Shown piece after piece: positions 33,900-46,370 of a DNA stretch of 64,000 nt. How positions within the stretch are numbered: position 1 is the stretch's first letter; the number at the start of each line of letters is the position of its first letter. The stretch is taken from the NCBI GenBank assembly GCA_963930655.1, contig OZ005608.1, positions 19,121,271 through 19,185,270 on the forward strand, read 5' to 3'. Origin of the DNA: Myrica gale. Taxonomy: Eukaryota > Streptophyta > Magnoliopsida > Fagales > Myricaceae. Both the position numbers and the translations under genes were made by a program. Under the pieces are notes generated by a model. That model saw only the letters and a program-made list of their open reading frames with translations, made no database searches and had not been told where the DNA came from.

Positions 33900-34918
33900 C
33901 ACTACAAGAAATATAGCTTTAGGTGACAAAATTTTGTGTGTGAAACCAAATTTTGTCATCTAAAGTGAACTTTCCTGGACAAAATATTAATTTCGTCACG
34001 CAAAACCATTTAGGACCGCCAGAACCATCCGGACCGGTCAAAAACACGTTCGGATGTATCTCTGGTGTGACGACATACACCCGTCGTGAATGAGTGACAA
34101 TGAAAGTAGTAAAAAAATAAAATACGGTCCGGATGAACAAGCAAACCGTCCAGAATCTCTGCAATGTGACAAATTCCAAATCGTCGTAACTGAATGACAA
34201 TTAGAATCGCCACAATTTTACAATATCGTTCGGACTCTTTTTATACAACGTCCACACGGATATTACCTAACAAATAATAATCGTTAACATATAGTGACAA
34301 ATTAAAAATCATCATGAACACGCAATCCAGTCCGAACGTAATCAACAACGTTCCAACGGAAAAAATAACAGACACGTGTGGTTTCATGTTGCAAAAATTC
34401 AGACACGTGACATCGAAACCGTCCGGACCAATAAATAGAGTCCGGACGGTATAAGTTCTAGAACCATCGGGCATATTTAATGACGTAAAATTTGATTGGG
34501 TTACATGTGAATACAACCGATGAGAAGCGTTCGAACGCTAATGAACTACGTTCGGACGTTTCCTTAACACATTAAAACCGCCAGACTTTGTGAAAATCAC
34601 AACTCACTCTCTTCTCTCAAACTTTTACCCAAAAGTTTTCACTACCCGTTCGAGATCTCTTAAAGAACTTTAGGTAAAACTTTCTTCATGAATTTGCTTC
34701 TCAATTTCAGTTTTTCAATTCAATACCATCCTCTGTTTAGTTTGTTGTGTTGTTTACGTCCATCAAATCACGCTGTTTTGTTTGTGTTCATCGGAACACC
34801 GTTCGGCCATTTTTTGAAAGGGTCTGGACAATATTTTCACGTGCTGACGTCTTAAAATTTAAACGACGCAGTTTTTCATTCGTGCGAACGGTTTGTGCTT
34901 ATGTTCGGATGATTTTTG

Positions 34919-36417
34919 TTAGGTTGACCACGGAACTCTCCTGGAGAAGTATCACCAATGTCGGGGGACAGACAGAGCGATCATCTTGGGTAGACGCCTT
35001 TTTAGCGGAGTTCAATGAGAGTATTCAGGCGATAGTGGAGATGACGCATGTAAGCCTTAGGATTAAGGCAACCTAAGAGGGTGGTGAATTGTGTTTCCAA
35101 AACTTTTCGCTTTTAACCCCCAAATTCGTGTTTACAAAGTAAATGATACTTTAGCACAAGTATATATATGCAACAAGTATAAATAAGTGCTAAATGTAAA
35201 GAGTAGCGTTTAGAGAAGCAAAAACATGATTTTAGGTGATTTGGCAAACGCCCCTACATCCACCCCTCAAGCTCCTTGACCGAGCCTTAAGGTTTTCTCA
35301 CAATTCTCCAAATAGTGTACACTTTAGCTTCCGAGTGCTAGAGAATTGTACAAGTGTTTTTTCCTGGATCAACACTCACAACACAAGTGATTTTTTGAGC
35401 GCACCACTCATAACCTAAGCAAGCTCCAGATATACCCTCTTTAAGCTTATTGTTTAGTGAACAACCTCACTAAAGGAATCACCTCTCATGAATAAGAAAA
35501 TAAAAGAATAAACTCTCTCAAATAGTGGATATGAAAGTGGAAAGCCCATCTCTTGATTCACACAATAACAAGGATAAAAATTATAATTTGTGTGAATGAT
35601 ATGAGAAATATGAAATAGAAAGGTTTAATATCTTTCTCAAAGTATAGAAATGATATATGATGGTTCTCTCTTGATTTTGGACGTTAGGAAGGTCTATTTA
35701 TAGGCCATAATAGAAATGAGCCGGTCGACCTCCTGATCTTAAGCACATGATCCGGTTCAATTGACCACTTTGAAACACTCAATTTTAAAGACTAACTTTC
35801 CATAAGTATGCAAAATATTTAGGAGTTTGATTGGGGTGTTTTGAAACGCTCTAAAAACATGTTGATCTTTCAAGCAAGAGGTAAAACGGTTTGTGCACAT
35901 TTTGAAAGATATGCAATTGTGATTCAAATCCTTGTCAAAAGTGAAACTAAGAATTACAAGGTTTATACCCTAAGGTCTTGAATCTTCACTTTTGAGCTCA
36001 TTGCATCTTCTAAATCTTCAATCTTCTAGTCTTTGGCTCTTTGATGAAAATGAATTTGTCTTTGAAGATGTCCATTTTATAAACTTAATCCATTTATTGA
36101 AATCGTCAAAATATCGATTGTGCAAAAAAGCCAACAATACATTCGTTGTGCATGGAGCTCTAATGTCTCTTCACCGGTCTGGAGACCAAACTTGCTCTAA
36201 CGGATAGGGCTCTGATGAAAGAGCTGAATATTATGCGAATTGAACAACTCTCTGTGAGAGAACAATTGTCTCAGTTGTCCTAGTCTGTCCATACCGTTCC
36301 GATACAGTTGCAGAAACTCGTCATACGGGTGGATAATATGGAGGAGCATTTGGCGCATATTCGTGATACCCTCAGACAAGATATGGACGAGTCAGAGGTA
36401 GCTCGTAATTTGGACTA
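34919..36417 (+). pseudogene. Coiled-coil CACTA ORF in element B, split by a solo LTR
   Basis: 34919-35048 reads RSITNVGGQTE-type then DAFLAEFNESIQAIVEMTH. 36142-36417 continues the order seen in 30821-31237: GLETKLALTDRALMKELNIM, then LVIRVDNMEEHLAHI and RQDMDESEVARNLD. Two internal stops lie in the second part (in the CMEL segment near 36160 and after EQLSQLS), and the LTR insertion also breaks it. Confidence 0.6.
35049..36136 (-). mobile_element. Solo LTR, SIRE/Maximus-like copia
   Basis: TG (35049) to CA (36136) on the plus strand, flanked by decayed 5-bp repeats ACGCA/ATACA. Reverse-complemented, it begins TGTTGGC and contains GGAAGCTAAAGTGTACACTA, TTTGGAGAAT and a CAAGGAGCTTGAGGGGTGGA segment. 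These match the LTR at 57538-58789 (GGAAGCTAAGGTGTATTTAC; TTTGGAGAATAGTG; CTTGGGGGTGGAC). It lacks coding sequence, so it is a solo LTR of the same family as the element at the window's right edge, inserted in CACTA B. Confidence 0.7.
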
Positions 36418-36450
36418 GTCTCATGTTTATGTTTTATCACTATTATGAAA

Positions 36451-37659
36451 ATTAATAATGAAACTAAATATATACAACTGAATGAATTTCATTCATGTCT
36501 GTCATTAATTAGCTGCAGAGTTCACAAGCGATCATTATAAGCTGGTTGAGAGTCAGCAAGACCAACTAAAGCGTATTTTTTAAGTACTTCACTTGTTTGA
36601 TTGAGGAAGATCAAAAACTCGTTATCCTAGGTTTGGCAAGTGGACTAAACTTCTGCCTGCAGGTTGACGGAAAACAGAATCCGGATTTGGGTCGAAAAGC
36701 AGGTGTATGCCTGCTGCATGCCTCCTTTTTGGTCTCTTAGGATATGTATTAAGTAATTCCTAATATGTGGTACAAGAACCGACACAGCTTACACAGGCTG
36801 CCTAATTTTCCCAAGCAATTGGGTAACATGAAAAGAGCACTTTGCCGATCGCGCGTTTGAGAAGTTACGATTTTCCTTGTCATACAGCATATATAGTAGG
36901 CTTTTAACGTTACAGGAATGGCGAGTCTCGCACAGTAGTCACTTAATTACCCAAACAAAAAGCGTCGCACAGTAGCCTTTCAAAAATGGCAATAAATATC
37001 TGTCAATTTTTACTAAAAGTAAGGACAAATAGATGGTAGCTAAGCCATGCCTGCATTTATGTGCAGGAAAAAAAATTACATAAATATAAAATTTCATCAC
37101 CACAAGGAAACTAGAAAACTAAACAATTAGAAAAATGAATCTACGCCAACAGAGCAACACACACGAGCGAGCGCACCATATAAAGGTAGGAAAAACCACC
37201 GGACAAATTCAAGATCATCAATCCACTATAATATAATAATAGAGATTATAGGGCTCAAGCATGCTCCACGTACACTTGAGTTCATAACAAATTGAGAATT
37301 CACAACATCTGCTTTCTAAGAACAAAACGATTTCACCCAATCCAAAAACCACAACTAACACTGATAAAATAATCCACAAAATCTCTCGGAAAACATCCAA
37401 TTTGCTCCAGAACAAAGATTAATGTGCGAAACCCGCACCCAAGATATAAATAAACAGAAAGATATCTTCCTCTCTTTTTCTCTTCACTGACATAAGCGAG
37501 GCGATTTTTTTTCCCCTCCCTCGATAGTTCTCTTATGCAGCAGCAACAAGCTGTCCAATTTTGTTTTTTAAGTTATCCGACATATATAGTAGGCCAGGCT
37601 TTTTTTTTAACCGAATCAGTTCTTCCGCTACTACCTAGCTAATGATATCTCACATTAAT
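36451..37659. other. Unassigned spacer
   Basis: No convincing ORF, tRNA or terminal repeat seen. Local A/T runs only. Confidence 0.4.
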
Positions 37660-37997
37660 TTGTTTTTTACACGATGGTAAGTAGCACTCTTTCTCATGTC
37701 TACTACTCTTTGACTATCACAATAAATGACAAACTCATCGTGCTTCAAATCTAAATCTTGGAGTAATTATTATATCTAAAGCATTTTTTTTTTTTCTTCA
37801 ATTGCTGCAATATACTCAGCTTCAGTTGTAGATAAAACGATACACTTCTACAAATTTGGTTGTCATGATACAACTTCCCCTACAAAAGTAAAAAAAAAAA
37901 AAAAACCTGAAATAGATTATAGATTTAATACCATCATGGTCAACCGCCATATCTCAAGTACATCTTCGAGCTACCTCTCAAATATTTGAGTGTCTAT

Positions 37998-38382
37998 TGA
38001 TAGCATAAAATATTATTTAAACCAGATATGCTTGAATCCGTACATAATAAAAAACATGTGAATATAAAGAAATTGCACAGCGGAAGAACTTTATAGATCT
38101 AACCTCCTGCCATTGATGCTCAAGCGTTGATGTAGATTTGAAATTTATTCTCAATTTTCCCTGTAACTCAGATAGAAAAACTGTCAGAGTAATAGCAAGA
38201 GAATCTTCTAGCCTATAGCCTAACCTTAGGGTCTAGCCTATACCCTAGTTTAATCCTTCTATCAAGGATTAATGACAAATGCACCACGAATAATTCTTTA
38301 TTTATAATTTTGCCCAACACCTAAATTAAAACCCTTATATCCTATGTGTCATGTGGGCCACATTTAATTAAATATTCTAACA
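37998..38382 (-). repeat. 3' LTR of the 37998-44328 copia
   Basis: TGATAGCATAAAATATT ... AATATTCTAACA on the plus strand. A CCCACTTGGGCC-type purine tract (minus strand GGCCCAAGTGGGAAAA) adjoins at 38383-38400, as expected before a 3' LTR. Confidence 0.85.
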
Positions 38383-41300
38383 TTTTCCCACTTGGGCCAC
38401 ATGACACAAAAACATCCCAAGAGGTGCCAGACTCCTTAATATGGCCAAATTTTTATCCATTAATTATTCGTGAACTTCTCCCACTCAACCAGGAAAATAA
38501 TCTGCATGAATCATAGCGATAAGACTCTATGTATCGAGTCTTCCCTTCCATGTATTACTATGCAAAATATCTCCTAATTAAGTACTGTATGGGCTATATA
38601 ACTTCATGAATGGACTTCCTATAAGCCATTCAGGTTCAATTTATTTGCCAAAAAATAAATCATATACACTTTATGCGCGCAAAATAACTTTATTCTCCAA
38701 AATTAAACTTTATGTCTATATAGAACAAATATAAAGAAACAGAACTTACATCGAATCATTGAGTCTCATATGTTCCACATGACCCTTAAATTGCTTTACC
38801 GGTAATCCTGTGGTCATGGAATCTGCAATCATCAATTCAGTCCTTATATGCTCAATGAGCACCTCTTGTTTCTCAATGTACTCTCTCACTCTGAGATACT
38901 TGATGTCGATATGTTTGCTTTTGCTACTGCATTTATTATTCTTGGAGAAGAAAACTGTAGCTCTACTGTCACAGAAAATCTTGATAGGCCTTGCTATAGA
39001 ATTGACAATCTTGAGACCCTTGATGAAATTCCGCAACCATAAGGTCTATGTTGTTGTTTCATAGCATGCAATGAATTCTGCCTCCATGGTAGACATAGCA
39101 AACCCTCCAGCAAGTAGAAAGATATACCCTGAAGTAGATTTTCTGGTGTCTACACATCCGGTAAAATTCAAATCTGAATAACCAACCACCTCCAACCGGT
39201 CAGTAGCCCTATAGGTCAATCTGAAATCTTTGGTGCCTTACAAATATCGTATGAATTTCTTTGCAGCTTTCCAATGTTCTAAACCTGGGTTGCTTTGGTA
39301 ACGACCCAATAAACCTACTACATGAGCAATGTCAGTTCTGGTGCAAACCTGAGCATACATAAGGCTCCCTACTACAGATGCATAAGGTATACTTTTCATC
39401 TGCTCCTGCTCCAATGCATTTTGAGGACTTTGATCTTTATTGAATTTGTCCCCTTTAACAACGGGTGCTACAGAGGGTGAACAGTACTTCATCCTGAATC
39501 TCTGTAAAACCTTTTCAATGTACGCCTTCTGAGACAGTCCTAAAGTTCTTTGTGTCATGTCTCTGTGAATCTCTATGCCAATGACATATGAGGCTTCACC
39601 CAGATCCTTCATTTCAAAGTTTTCAGAGAGCATCTGTTTAGTCTCATGCAACATCCCCAAATGATTGCTTGCAAGTAAAATGTCATCCACATACAGGACA
39701 AGAAAAATAAATTTGCTCCCATTGACCTTAAGGTATATGCACTGATCAACAAGGTTCTCTATCAAACCAAATGAGGTAATCACCTTGTTAAAATTCATAT
39801 ACCATTGGCGGGATGCCTGTTTTAGCCCATATATGGATTTCCTTAACTTACAAACCAAATGAATGTGCTCACTGAAATCTTCAGGATGTAACATGTACAC
39901 CTCCTCTTCAAGATCCTCATTCAAGAATGTCGTTTTCACATCCATCTGGTGTAACTCTAAATCAAAATGAACTATTAGAGCCATGACTGTTCTTAATGAA
40001 TCCTTCCTTGAAACTGGAGAGAAAGTTTCGTGGAAATCAACTCCTTCCTTTTGAGTAAAACCCTTGGCTACAAGTCTGGCCTTATGTCGTTCTATATTTC
40101 CGGAAGCATACCTTTTGGTCTTATAGACCCATTTGCAGCCAATGGTTGCAGGTCCCTTTGGTAATTCAACGAGATTCCAAACTTGGTTCATAGCAATGGA
40201 TTCCATCTCATCCTTCATAGCATCATGCCACAGAGTGGAGTTGTCTCTAGTCATAGCTTGTGAAAACGAACTTGGATCATCCTTAGGTCCAACATCAAAG
40301 TTAAACTCCTGGAAGTATACAACACAATCACTAGAAATTGCAGGTCTCCTTACTCTTAAGGACCTTCTTAATTCCACTTTGTTCTGTATCAAGTGGATTT
40401 TCAGTAGATTCAATTTGAACCTCAACCTCATGAGCTGTCTGTTCTGGGAATGATTGCTTCTCAGGGTTATCAGATTGAATAGCCCTAAACATAATCAAAC
40501 GTCCTTCATTTGAAGGCAATGTAGACTGCTCGTTTGTTTCACCAAACTCAATCATTCATTGGTGAATACTCCCACTAGGTTCAATATCCTCAAGAAACTT
40601 GGCATTGCGACACTCAACAACTCTAGTGTTATGAGAAGGACAATAAAACCTGAATCCTTTAGAATGTACTGCATAGCCAATGAAAAAACCATTGATTGTC
40701 CTTAGGTCTAATTTCTTTAGGTTTGGATTGTAGACCCTCACCTCAACAGGACAACCACATACATGTAAATGTGTCATACTAGGTTTCCACTCATTCCATA
40801 GTTCAAAAGGTGTCTTAGAGACTGCCTTGGATGGAACCCTATTCAGCAAATACACTACGGTCTTCAAGGCTTCACTCCATAATGATAATGGCAAACTTGA
40901 ATTACTAATCATACTTCTTATCATGTCCATGAGAGTCTTATTCCTTCTTTCAACCACATCATTTTGTTGTGGTGTGTCAGACATTGTGTATTGTCCAATA
41001 ATGCCTTCCTCTTGAAGGAATTTTGTAAAAGGACCCATCATTTGACCCTTTTCTGTGTACCTTCCATAGTATTCCCCACCTCTATCAGATCTTACGATCT
41101 TGATTTTCTTTTCCTTTTGTTTCTCTACCTCTGTCGTATAGCTTTTAAAAGCAGTTAATGCCTCAGTCTTATCATTTAGAAGATAGAGATACATGAATCT
41201 AGTATGGTCATCAATGAATGAGATAAAGTATCTCTGACCATTTAGGAAAGGAATAGGAAACGGTCCACAGATATCTGTGTGTATGATCTCCAGAATCTCG

Positions 41301-43199
41301 TAACTCCTTTTGGCACCTTTAGTGGACTTGTTGGTCTGCTTTCCCTTTATGCAGTCCACACAAGTACCAAAGTCAGCAAAGTCTAGGTCTTTTAGAATCT
41401 CGGCATTTACCAACCGTTCAACTCTTTCTATAGAGATATGTCCCAATCTCTTGTGCCACAACATAGAGGAGTTCTCATTAATTCGGCTCCGCTTTATGCC
41501 AACATCAGTATGCAGGGATAAACAGTTATTTTCAAAATTTGGATTTAAGTCAACTTTAAATAAACCATCATTTAAATATCCACCACCAACATAAATATCT
41601 TTATAAGAAATATAAAAAACTAAGTTCACAAACTTAAATCCAAAACCAGATAAAGATAACTTGGAAACAGAAATCAAGTTTCTAGAAAATTCGGGAATGC
41701 AAAAAACATCTTCTAGTTCCAAAACAAAACCTATTTTTAAAACTAATTTAAAACTCCCAATAGCCTCCACATGTGACCGCATCTTGTTTCCTGAATAGAC
41801 GCATAGTTCACTTCCTTTCAGCTTCCTGGTTTTTAGAAAACTTTGCATTGTATTGACAATATGGATTGTTGAACCAAAATCAATCCAAAAAGAATTATAA
41901 GGAGCCTCAATTAAAAAAGATTCACGACTCACTAGAGAGATGAGATTACCTTTCTTCTCAAGCCAAGCCTTATACATGGGATAATCTTTCTTCATGTGTC
42001 CTGGTTTCTTGCAGAAGAAGCAATTCATTTTGTTGTCATCACACTTCATTGGCACCTTGTTTTCCTTCCTCACTTGATGGACAAATTTTCCTTTCTTGGC
42101 ATTCTCATTCCCATTCCAAATCCCTTTAGCATGAGTAGCCATATGAACACTTTCTGGCTTCTCATTCTTCAATCTCTCCTCCTCTTGAATATACATGGTT
42201 AGAAGTTCATTAACTAACAACTTTTCCTTATGTGTGTTGTAAGATATTTTGAAGGGACAGTACTCAGATGGAAGGTAATTCAATATGAAATGAACTAAGA
42301 AGGAATCTGAAATCTCAACCTCTATGGCCTTTAATTTAGCTGTCATGTCCCTTATTTCCATTATCTGCTCACGCACTCCTTTAGTACTATCAAAAACTTT
42401 TCCTGAAAGTTTCTTCATCAGGGTGCTGGCCAGTGCCTTATCAGAGGTAAAAATTGTTCCACAATGGACTTTAGAAAATCCTTTCCCTTATTGCAAGCAG
42501 GGATGCAACCCCTGATGCTCCTGCTGACCCGAGATTTCATGAACATCATACTTAAGCAATTAGATCGCTCCCATTGTAAATGTTTAGCAATCTCATCTTG
42601 CGTACTTGAGTCCGTTATGACGAGTGGTGCATTATAAGGGAGCGCAAGGTCAAGTCCATACACCCCAAAGCAAACACAATATTTTCTTTCCAATCAGAAA
42701 AATTTTCACCACTCAGCATTGGAACATGGAATGTTCCATCCATAAGTGTAGTAGGAACAGTTGTAACAACTAAAGAAATTATTACTTGAATGCTATGAAT
42801 TTAAAGACTTTATTTTAAACTAACTAATGTTAATTTAAATAGTAAATTCAACCTTCCTATGGGTAAAGGTCGCATAACAAATGAATTTACAAAACTTAAA
42901 TTATAAGACTAGTAAAATATAAGCATTCATCAATAAAACTCTTTGTACCTGTGGGCATAGGAAAATCCATTTCTTAATGCTAATTTACCACTACCTCATC
43001 CTAATTAACTCACAAAAATTAATAACTTCCCTGTGGGGTCGAGTCATCAGCCTCATAATTTAATTACAACATAGATGCTTAAATTCTTTATGAAGTTTAC
43101 TTTATATGATAATTATTATAATTGGGATGTTGTGGCTACTCCCAAAAATTTTAAAAATCACAACTTCAAGCATCAAAAATTAATGCCGAAAACTTTATA

Positions 43200-43560
43200 T
43201 TGGTCCAAATAAAACATATAAGCATAATAACCAGTTTGGCCGGACTGGATGGACCACCAACAACCTACCCACGCGGGTCGCAGGACCTGTACCGCGCGGG
43301 TCCTGATCATTACGACCCGATACGGGTCGGACCCTTGTGGCCGGATGTAATCCAACACCCTAGAATGGACTCCAAGCCCTCTGGGCTAACCCAAACGTCA
43401 TCCCAGACCCTCTACGGGTCACTATTAGGCCACTCTGGGCCCAGCACCATATGGCCCAAAAGGGCCTGGCCACCTAACGAGGTGGTGTGTCCTCGTTTCC
43501 ATCTGGTCAGCGCGCCCACTACGCCGCATGGAGAAGGTGGAGAACCTCCTCCCACCGTGA
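43200..43560 (-). other. GC-rich island in the copia leader
   Basis: About 360 bp clearly richer in G+C than everything around it (CACGCGGGTCGCAGG, CGATACGGGTCGGACC, GGGCCCAGCACC). It lies between the 5' LTR and gag. I see no protein domain on either strand. GGGTC/GACCC-type words recur, giving a foldable structure. Confidence 0.55.
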
Positions 43561-43878
43561 GAGAGATTTCTCTCTCTCTAGTTTGCTTCAAAGACTAAAA
43601 GCCATATATTCAAAACATCCAAGAAATCAACATAATTATTTCCAGATATTGATTCAAAAAGAAAATTTCAAAACCATATCTGTTCATGGCACAAAATAAT
43701 TTGTTCATGAAAAGGTAACTGAATATGTTATGCACAAAAGGACAACACGCAAATCTCTAAAATATAAAACCATATATCGTACATAGAGCGATGCAGATGC
43801 AGACAAAAGGCCATAAAAGAAAGGCACTACGGATTGTACACTGAGCATAACAGCAAAAAGGCCTACTCTGATAACACA

Positions 43879-44328
43879 TGATAGCATAAAATATTATTTA
43901 AACCAGATATGCTTGAATCCGTACATAATCTCAAACATGTGAATATAAAGAAATTGCACAGCGGAAGAACTTTATAGATCTAACCTCCTGCCATTGATGC
44001 TCAAGCATTGAAGTAGATCTGAAATTGATTCTTAATTTTCCCTGTAACTCAGAGAGAAAAATTGTCAGAGTAATAGCAAGAGAATCTTCTAGCCTATAGC
44101 CTAACCTTAGGGTTTTGTCGTACGTAAGATGGAGTGAACAGGCCAAATATATAGGCTAGGCTAGGGACCCCTTGATAGGTAATAGAAACCCTAGTTTAAT
44201 CCTTCCATCAAGGATTAATGACAAATGCACCACAAATAATTCTTTATTTATAATTTTGCCCAGCACCTAAATTAAAACCCTTATATCCTATGTGTCATGT
44301 GGGCCACATTTAATTAAATATTCTACCA
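43879..44328 (-). repeat. 5' LTR of the 37998-44328 copia, with primer site
   Basis: TGATAGCATAAAATATT ... TATTCTACCA on the plus strand, 450 bp. The adjoining 43861-43878 reads TGTGTTATCAGAGTAGGC on the minus strand, a variant of the Met primer site (TATCAGAG core). Confidence 0.8.
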
Positions 44329-44933
44329 TCTACTTCAATGCCTCACAATCATCTCCACCAGAATTAATGAGAAGTATCCTAACTACTCTAACTACATGAG
44401 CAATGTCTGGTCATGTATAAAATATACCATATATATCAAGTTCACAACTATAGAGGATAAGTAATAATTTCACTCTCTTCATTTATAGAAGGACAAGTAT
44501 TTTTACTGAAAACGAATTAACCACCGAGTGCTCTAACCAATTTAGCAAGCTCAATATTAAACCTCTACCTCTTTCAAATTCACTCAACATACTGCTCCTG
44601 TGATAAACATAGCTTCAAGGTTTTCATGTAGCAAAGAATCTCCATTTTCAAAATTTATCAGGCAAAGGCAAGATACTTCGTGTTAAAGTAAACAATTTTG
44701 CTCTCAACCTCTAACTAATCTGAATATTTTGCCCAACTATGAACATATTATCCACATACAACATGTTGATGAATAATGAAGTCATTGCTATTGAATTTCC
44801 TAATATGCACACAATAATCAGCACGTGTTCTTGTATGGCCTTGACCTACAGTGAATAAATAGAATTTTTAAACAACTATCTTAGAGCCTACTTTAATCCA
44901 TTTAGACTTTTATTCAATCAGTAAATCATGTGC

Positions 44934-45100
44934 GGGAAAAAGGCATAGTTAGCCCCATATTTATGATGTAAAATCACATTGGTACCACTATTTCAAAAAC
45001 GGTGATTTGAGACCTTTCAACTCTCATCAATTATCGTCCATGTTAAAAAGTACCATTAAAATCAGACAGAACAACCCCCCATGTGCATGTTGTCAATATG
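44934..45100. repeat. Mutator-like terminal repeat, single end
   Basis: GGCATAGTTAGCCCCATAT followed by ATTGGTACC and GGTGATTTGAGACC matches in order the terminal repeats of the Mutator-like element at 53601-54880. No facing copy was found downstream, so the other end is lost or too diverged. Confidence 0.5.
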
Positions 45101-45929
45101 GAATGACCTAAATGTCCCCTCTGGTTTATTTGATATTTCAACCGAGAATGTGCATAAGTGTCTTCCCCGATTAATTCATGTGACATCTTCTCTCCCTCTT
45201 GTCGCAGGAGCTCACCTTCTTCCCGTTGCCCAGATCCGATCGCATCCCACATCCAACCAACGGTAGCCTCTTTTACCACCCAGTACTTGAGATAATCTGA
45301 AGGTCAACCCGTGTAAGTTTCAAAACTTGCTTTCCTTGTTTATGTTGCCGATGGCATTTGACAAAGACCAATTCGCATTGATTTGTTTTTCTTATGTCGT
45401 GCTAAGTGAAGTCTCTTTTCAGCTGATGAAATTTCCAAATTACACAATAGTGGTAGTTTCGGAAGTTATGAAAATGAATATTCCACAGAGGGTCCAAGAT
45501 GTTTTTGCAATCTAAAATCAATATCAACTATTGCCTATACAAATGAAAATTTTAGTAGACGATTTTGGGGTGGTGTGAATTTCAAGGTAAGTTAGTTGTT
45601 GTATGTAGTCTCAAATGGGTACCATATTTATTAGGGTCAATGTCAAACAATAAATAGGGTCCATGTTCTGTTATAATGTTTATAAGTTGCTTGCATTAAT
45701 TGGTTTATTATTTTGGATATTTTATATTTTAATTAATTGGTTGACTATATTTAAATGAAGTTGAAAGTTAGTTTAATGTGGTTATAACAAACTTGCTTTA
45801 AGTGACATTTTTATGTTATAATGGACCTTATTTTATATGTTAATTAATTGGTTGACTATATTTAAAGCAACTTCGAACAATGTATGGGCAGATGCTTGGC
45901 AAACAATATGCTTGAGAGTCAATTCTGAG

Positions 45930-46283
45930 AGTTTCAAGGACAAAACGAGTCCATCATTGCAATGTTAAAACAACATGGAGTAGATATGGAAAATATCACC
46001 GTACAACATCGTATAAAAATTGAGGATTTGGTTGCGCAACATTGAGCAGAGATTGATGGTTTGAAGGTGCAAAATCGACGCTATGATTGCAAAACGTCGT
46101 CTACAAATTGAGGTGGTGAGAAAGGCCTCAAATGTCCAGATGAGTGGTTACAAGGCCGCATTGGTGTTCAGCTGGTGTCTTGTTGTTGGAATTTTTGTTG
46201 CTCACTTATTTACCACCGCACCGTATACTTCTTCAAAGCTGATGTTAAAAAATGAATTGATGCAACTAATGTTAGTGTCATGA
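45930..46283 (+). pseudogene. Coiled-coil plus membrane-segment protein remnant
   Basis: One frame reads GQNESIIAMLKQHGVDMENI, then TVQHRIKIEDLVAQ. A shifted frame continues IAKRRLQIEVVRKASNVQMS, then a hydrophobic segment ALVFSWCLVVGIFVAHLF (about 46160-46213). A coiled coil with a C-terminal membrane helix also occurs at the end of several plant GRF-finger proteins, but no finger is visible here. The gene is frame-broken. It lies downstream of a Mutator-like end, so it could be captured sequence. Family not established. Confidence 0.3.
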
Positions 46284-46370
46284 TGTAAATAATGTTTTGG
46301 TATGATGTAACTAATGTTAGTGTCATGATATAACTGATGTTTTTGTATGATGTAACTAATATTAGTCCCA
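46259..46370. repeat. 45-bp tandem repeat, about 2.5 copies
   Basis: Units at 46259-46303 and 46304-46348 plus a partial one, each starting GATG(C/T)AACTAATGTTAGTG and containing TTTTGGTATG/TTTTGTATG. Confidence 0.8.

Larger units (their letters stand above)
33900..36450 (+). mobile_element. CACTA element B, left-end fragment
   Basis: Starts CACTACAAGAAATATAGC at 33900, then GGTGACAAAATTTTG and facing TTTTGTCATC. Subterminal repeats follow to about 34640, then the coiled-coil ORF, interrupted by a solo LTR. Sequence parallel to element A's right arm ends near 36450 (ATGTTTTATCACTATTA), after which it is unrelated. No right terminus is visible, so it is truncated. Confidence 0.7.
37998..44328 (-). 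mobile_element. Ty1/copia element, full-length layout, broken
   Basis: Flanked by TCTAT/TCTAC (37993-37997; 44329-44333), a 5-bp duplication with one mismatch. LTRs lie at 37998-38382 and 43879-44328. In minus-strand order: gag (about 42693-41990, with zinc knuckle [15 protein letters not shown]), protease-like [12 protein letters not shown], integrase ([54 protein letters not shown]), reverse transcriptase (about 40300-39400, VLYVDDILLASNHLG, KDLGEASYVIGIEIHR) and RNase H (to about 38760). By eye about ten differences occur in the first ~220 aligned LTR bases, suggesting an age of one to two million years. Broken, with a handful of breaks. Lineage within copia not settled. Confidence 0.85.
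37660..44930 (-). mobile_element. Older Ty1/copia fossil interrupted by a younger copia
   Basis: The left flank (37660-37997), read on the minus strand, holds an RNase H block (LSTTEAEYIAAIEE). The right flank (44329-44930) holds reverse transcriptase sequence (a YVDNMFIVG-like active-site block near 44740-44770). The two are parts of one minus-strand copia on either side of the insertion 37998-44328. It is broken, with many breaks, and its own LTRs were not found. Confidence 0.65.

Noticed and set aside
41310-41594. Plus-strand frames across 38800-42500
   Set aside because: They are antisense shadows of the minus-strand copia polyprotein.
43200-43598. A 132-codon frame as a host gene
   Set aside because: It lies in the leader of a minus-strand copia, is driven by GC-rich composition and shows no domain.
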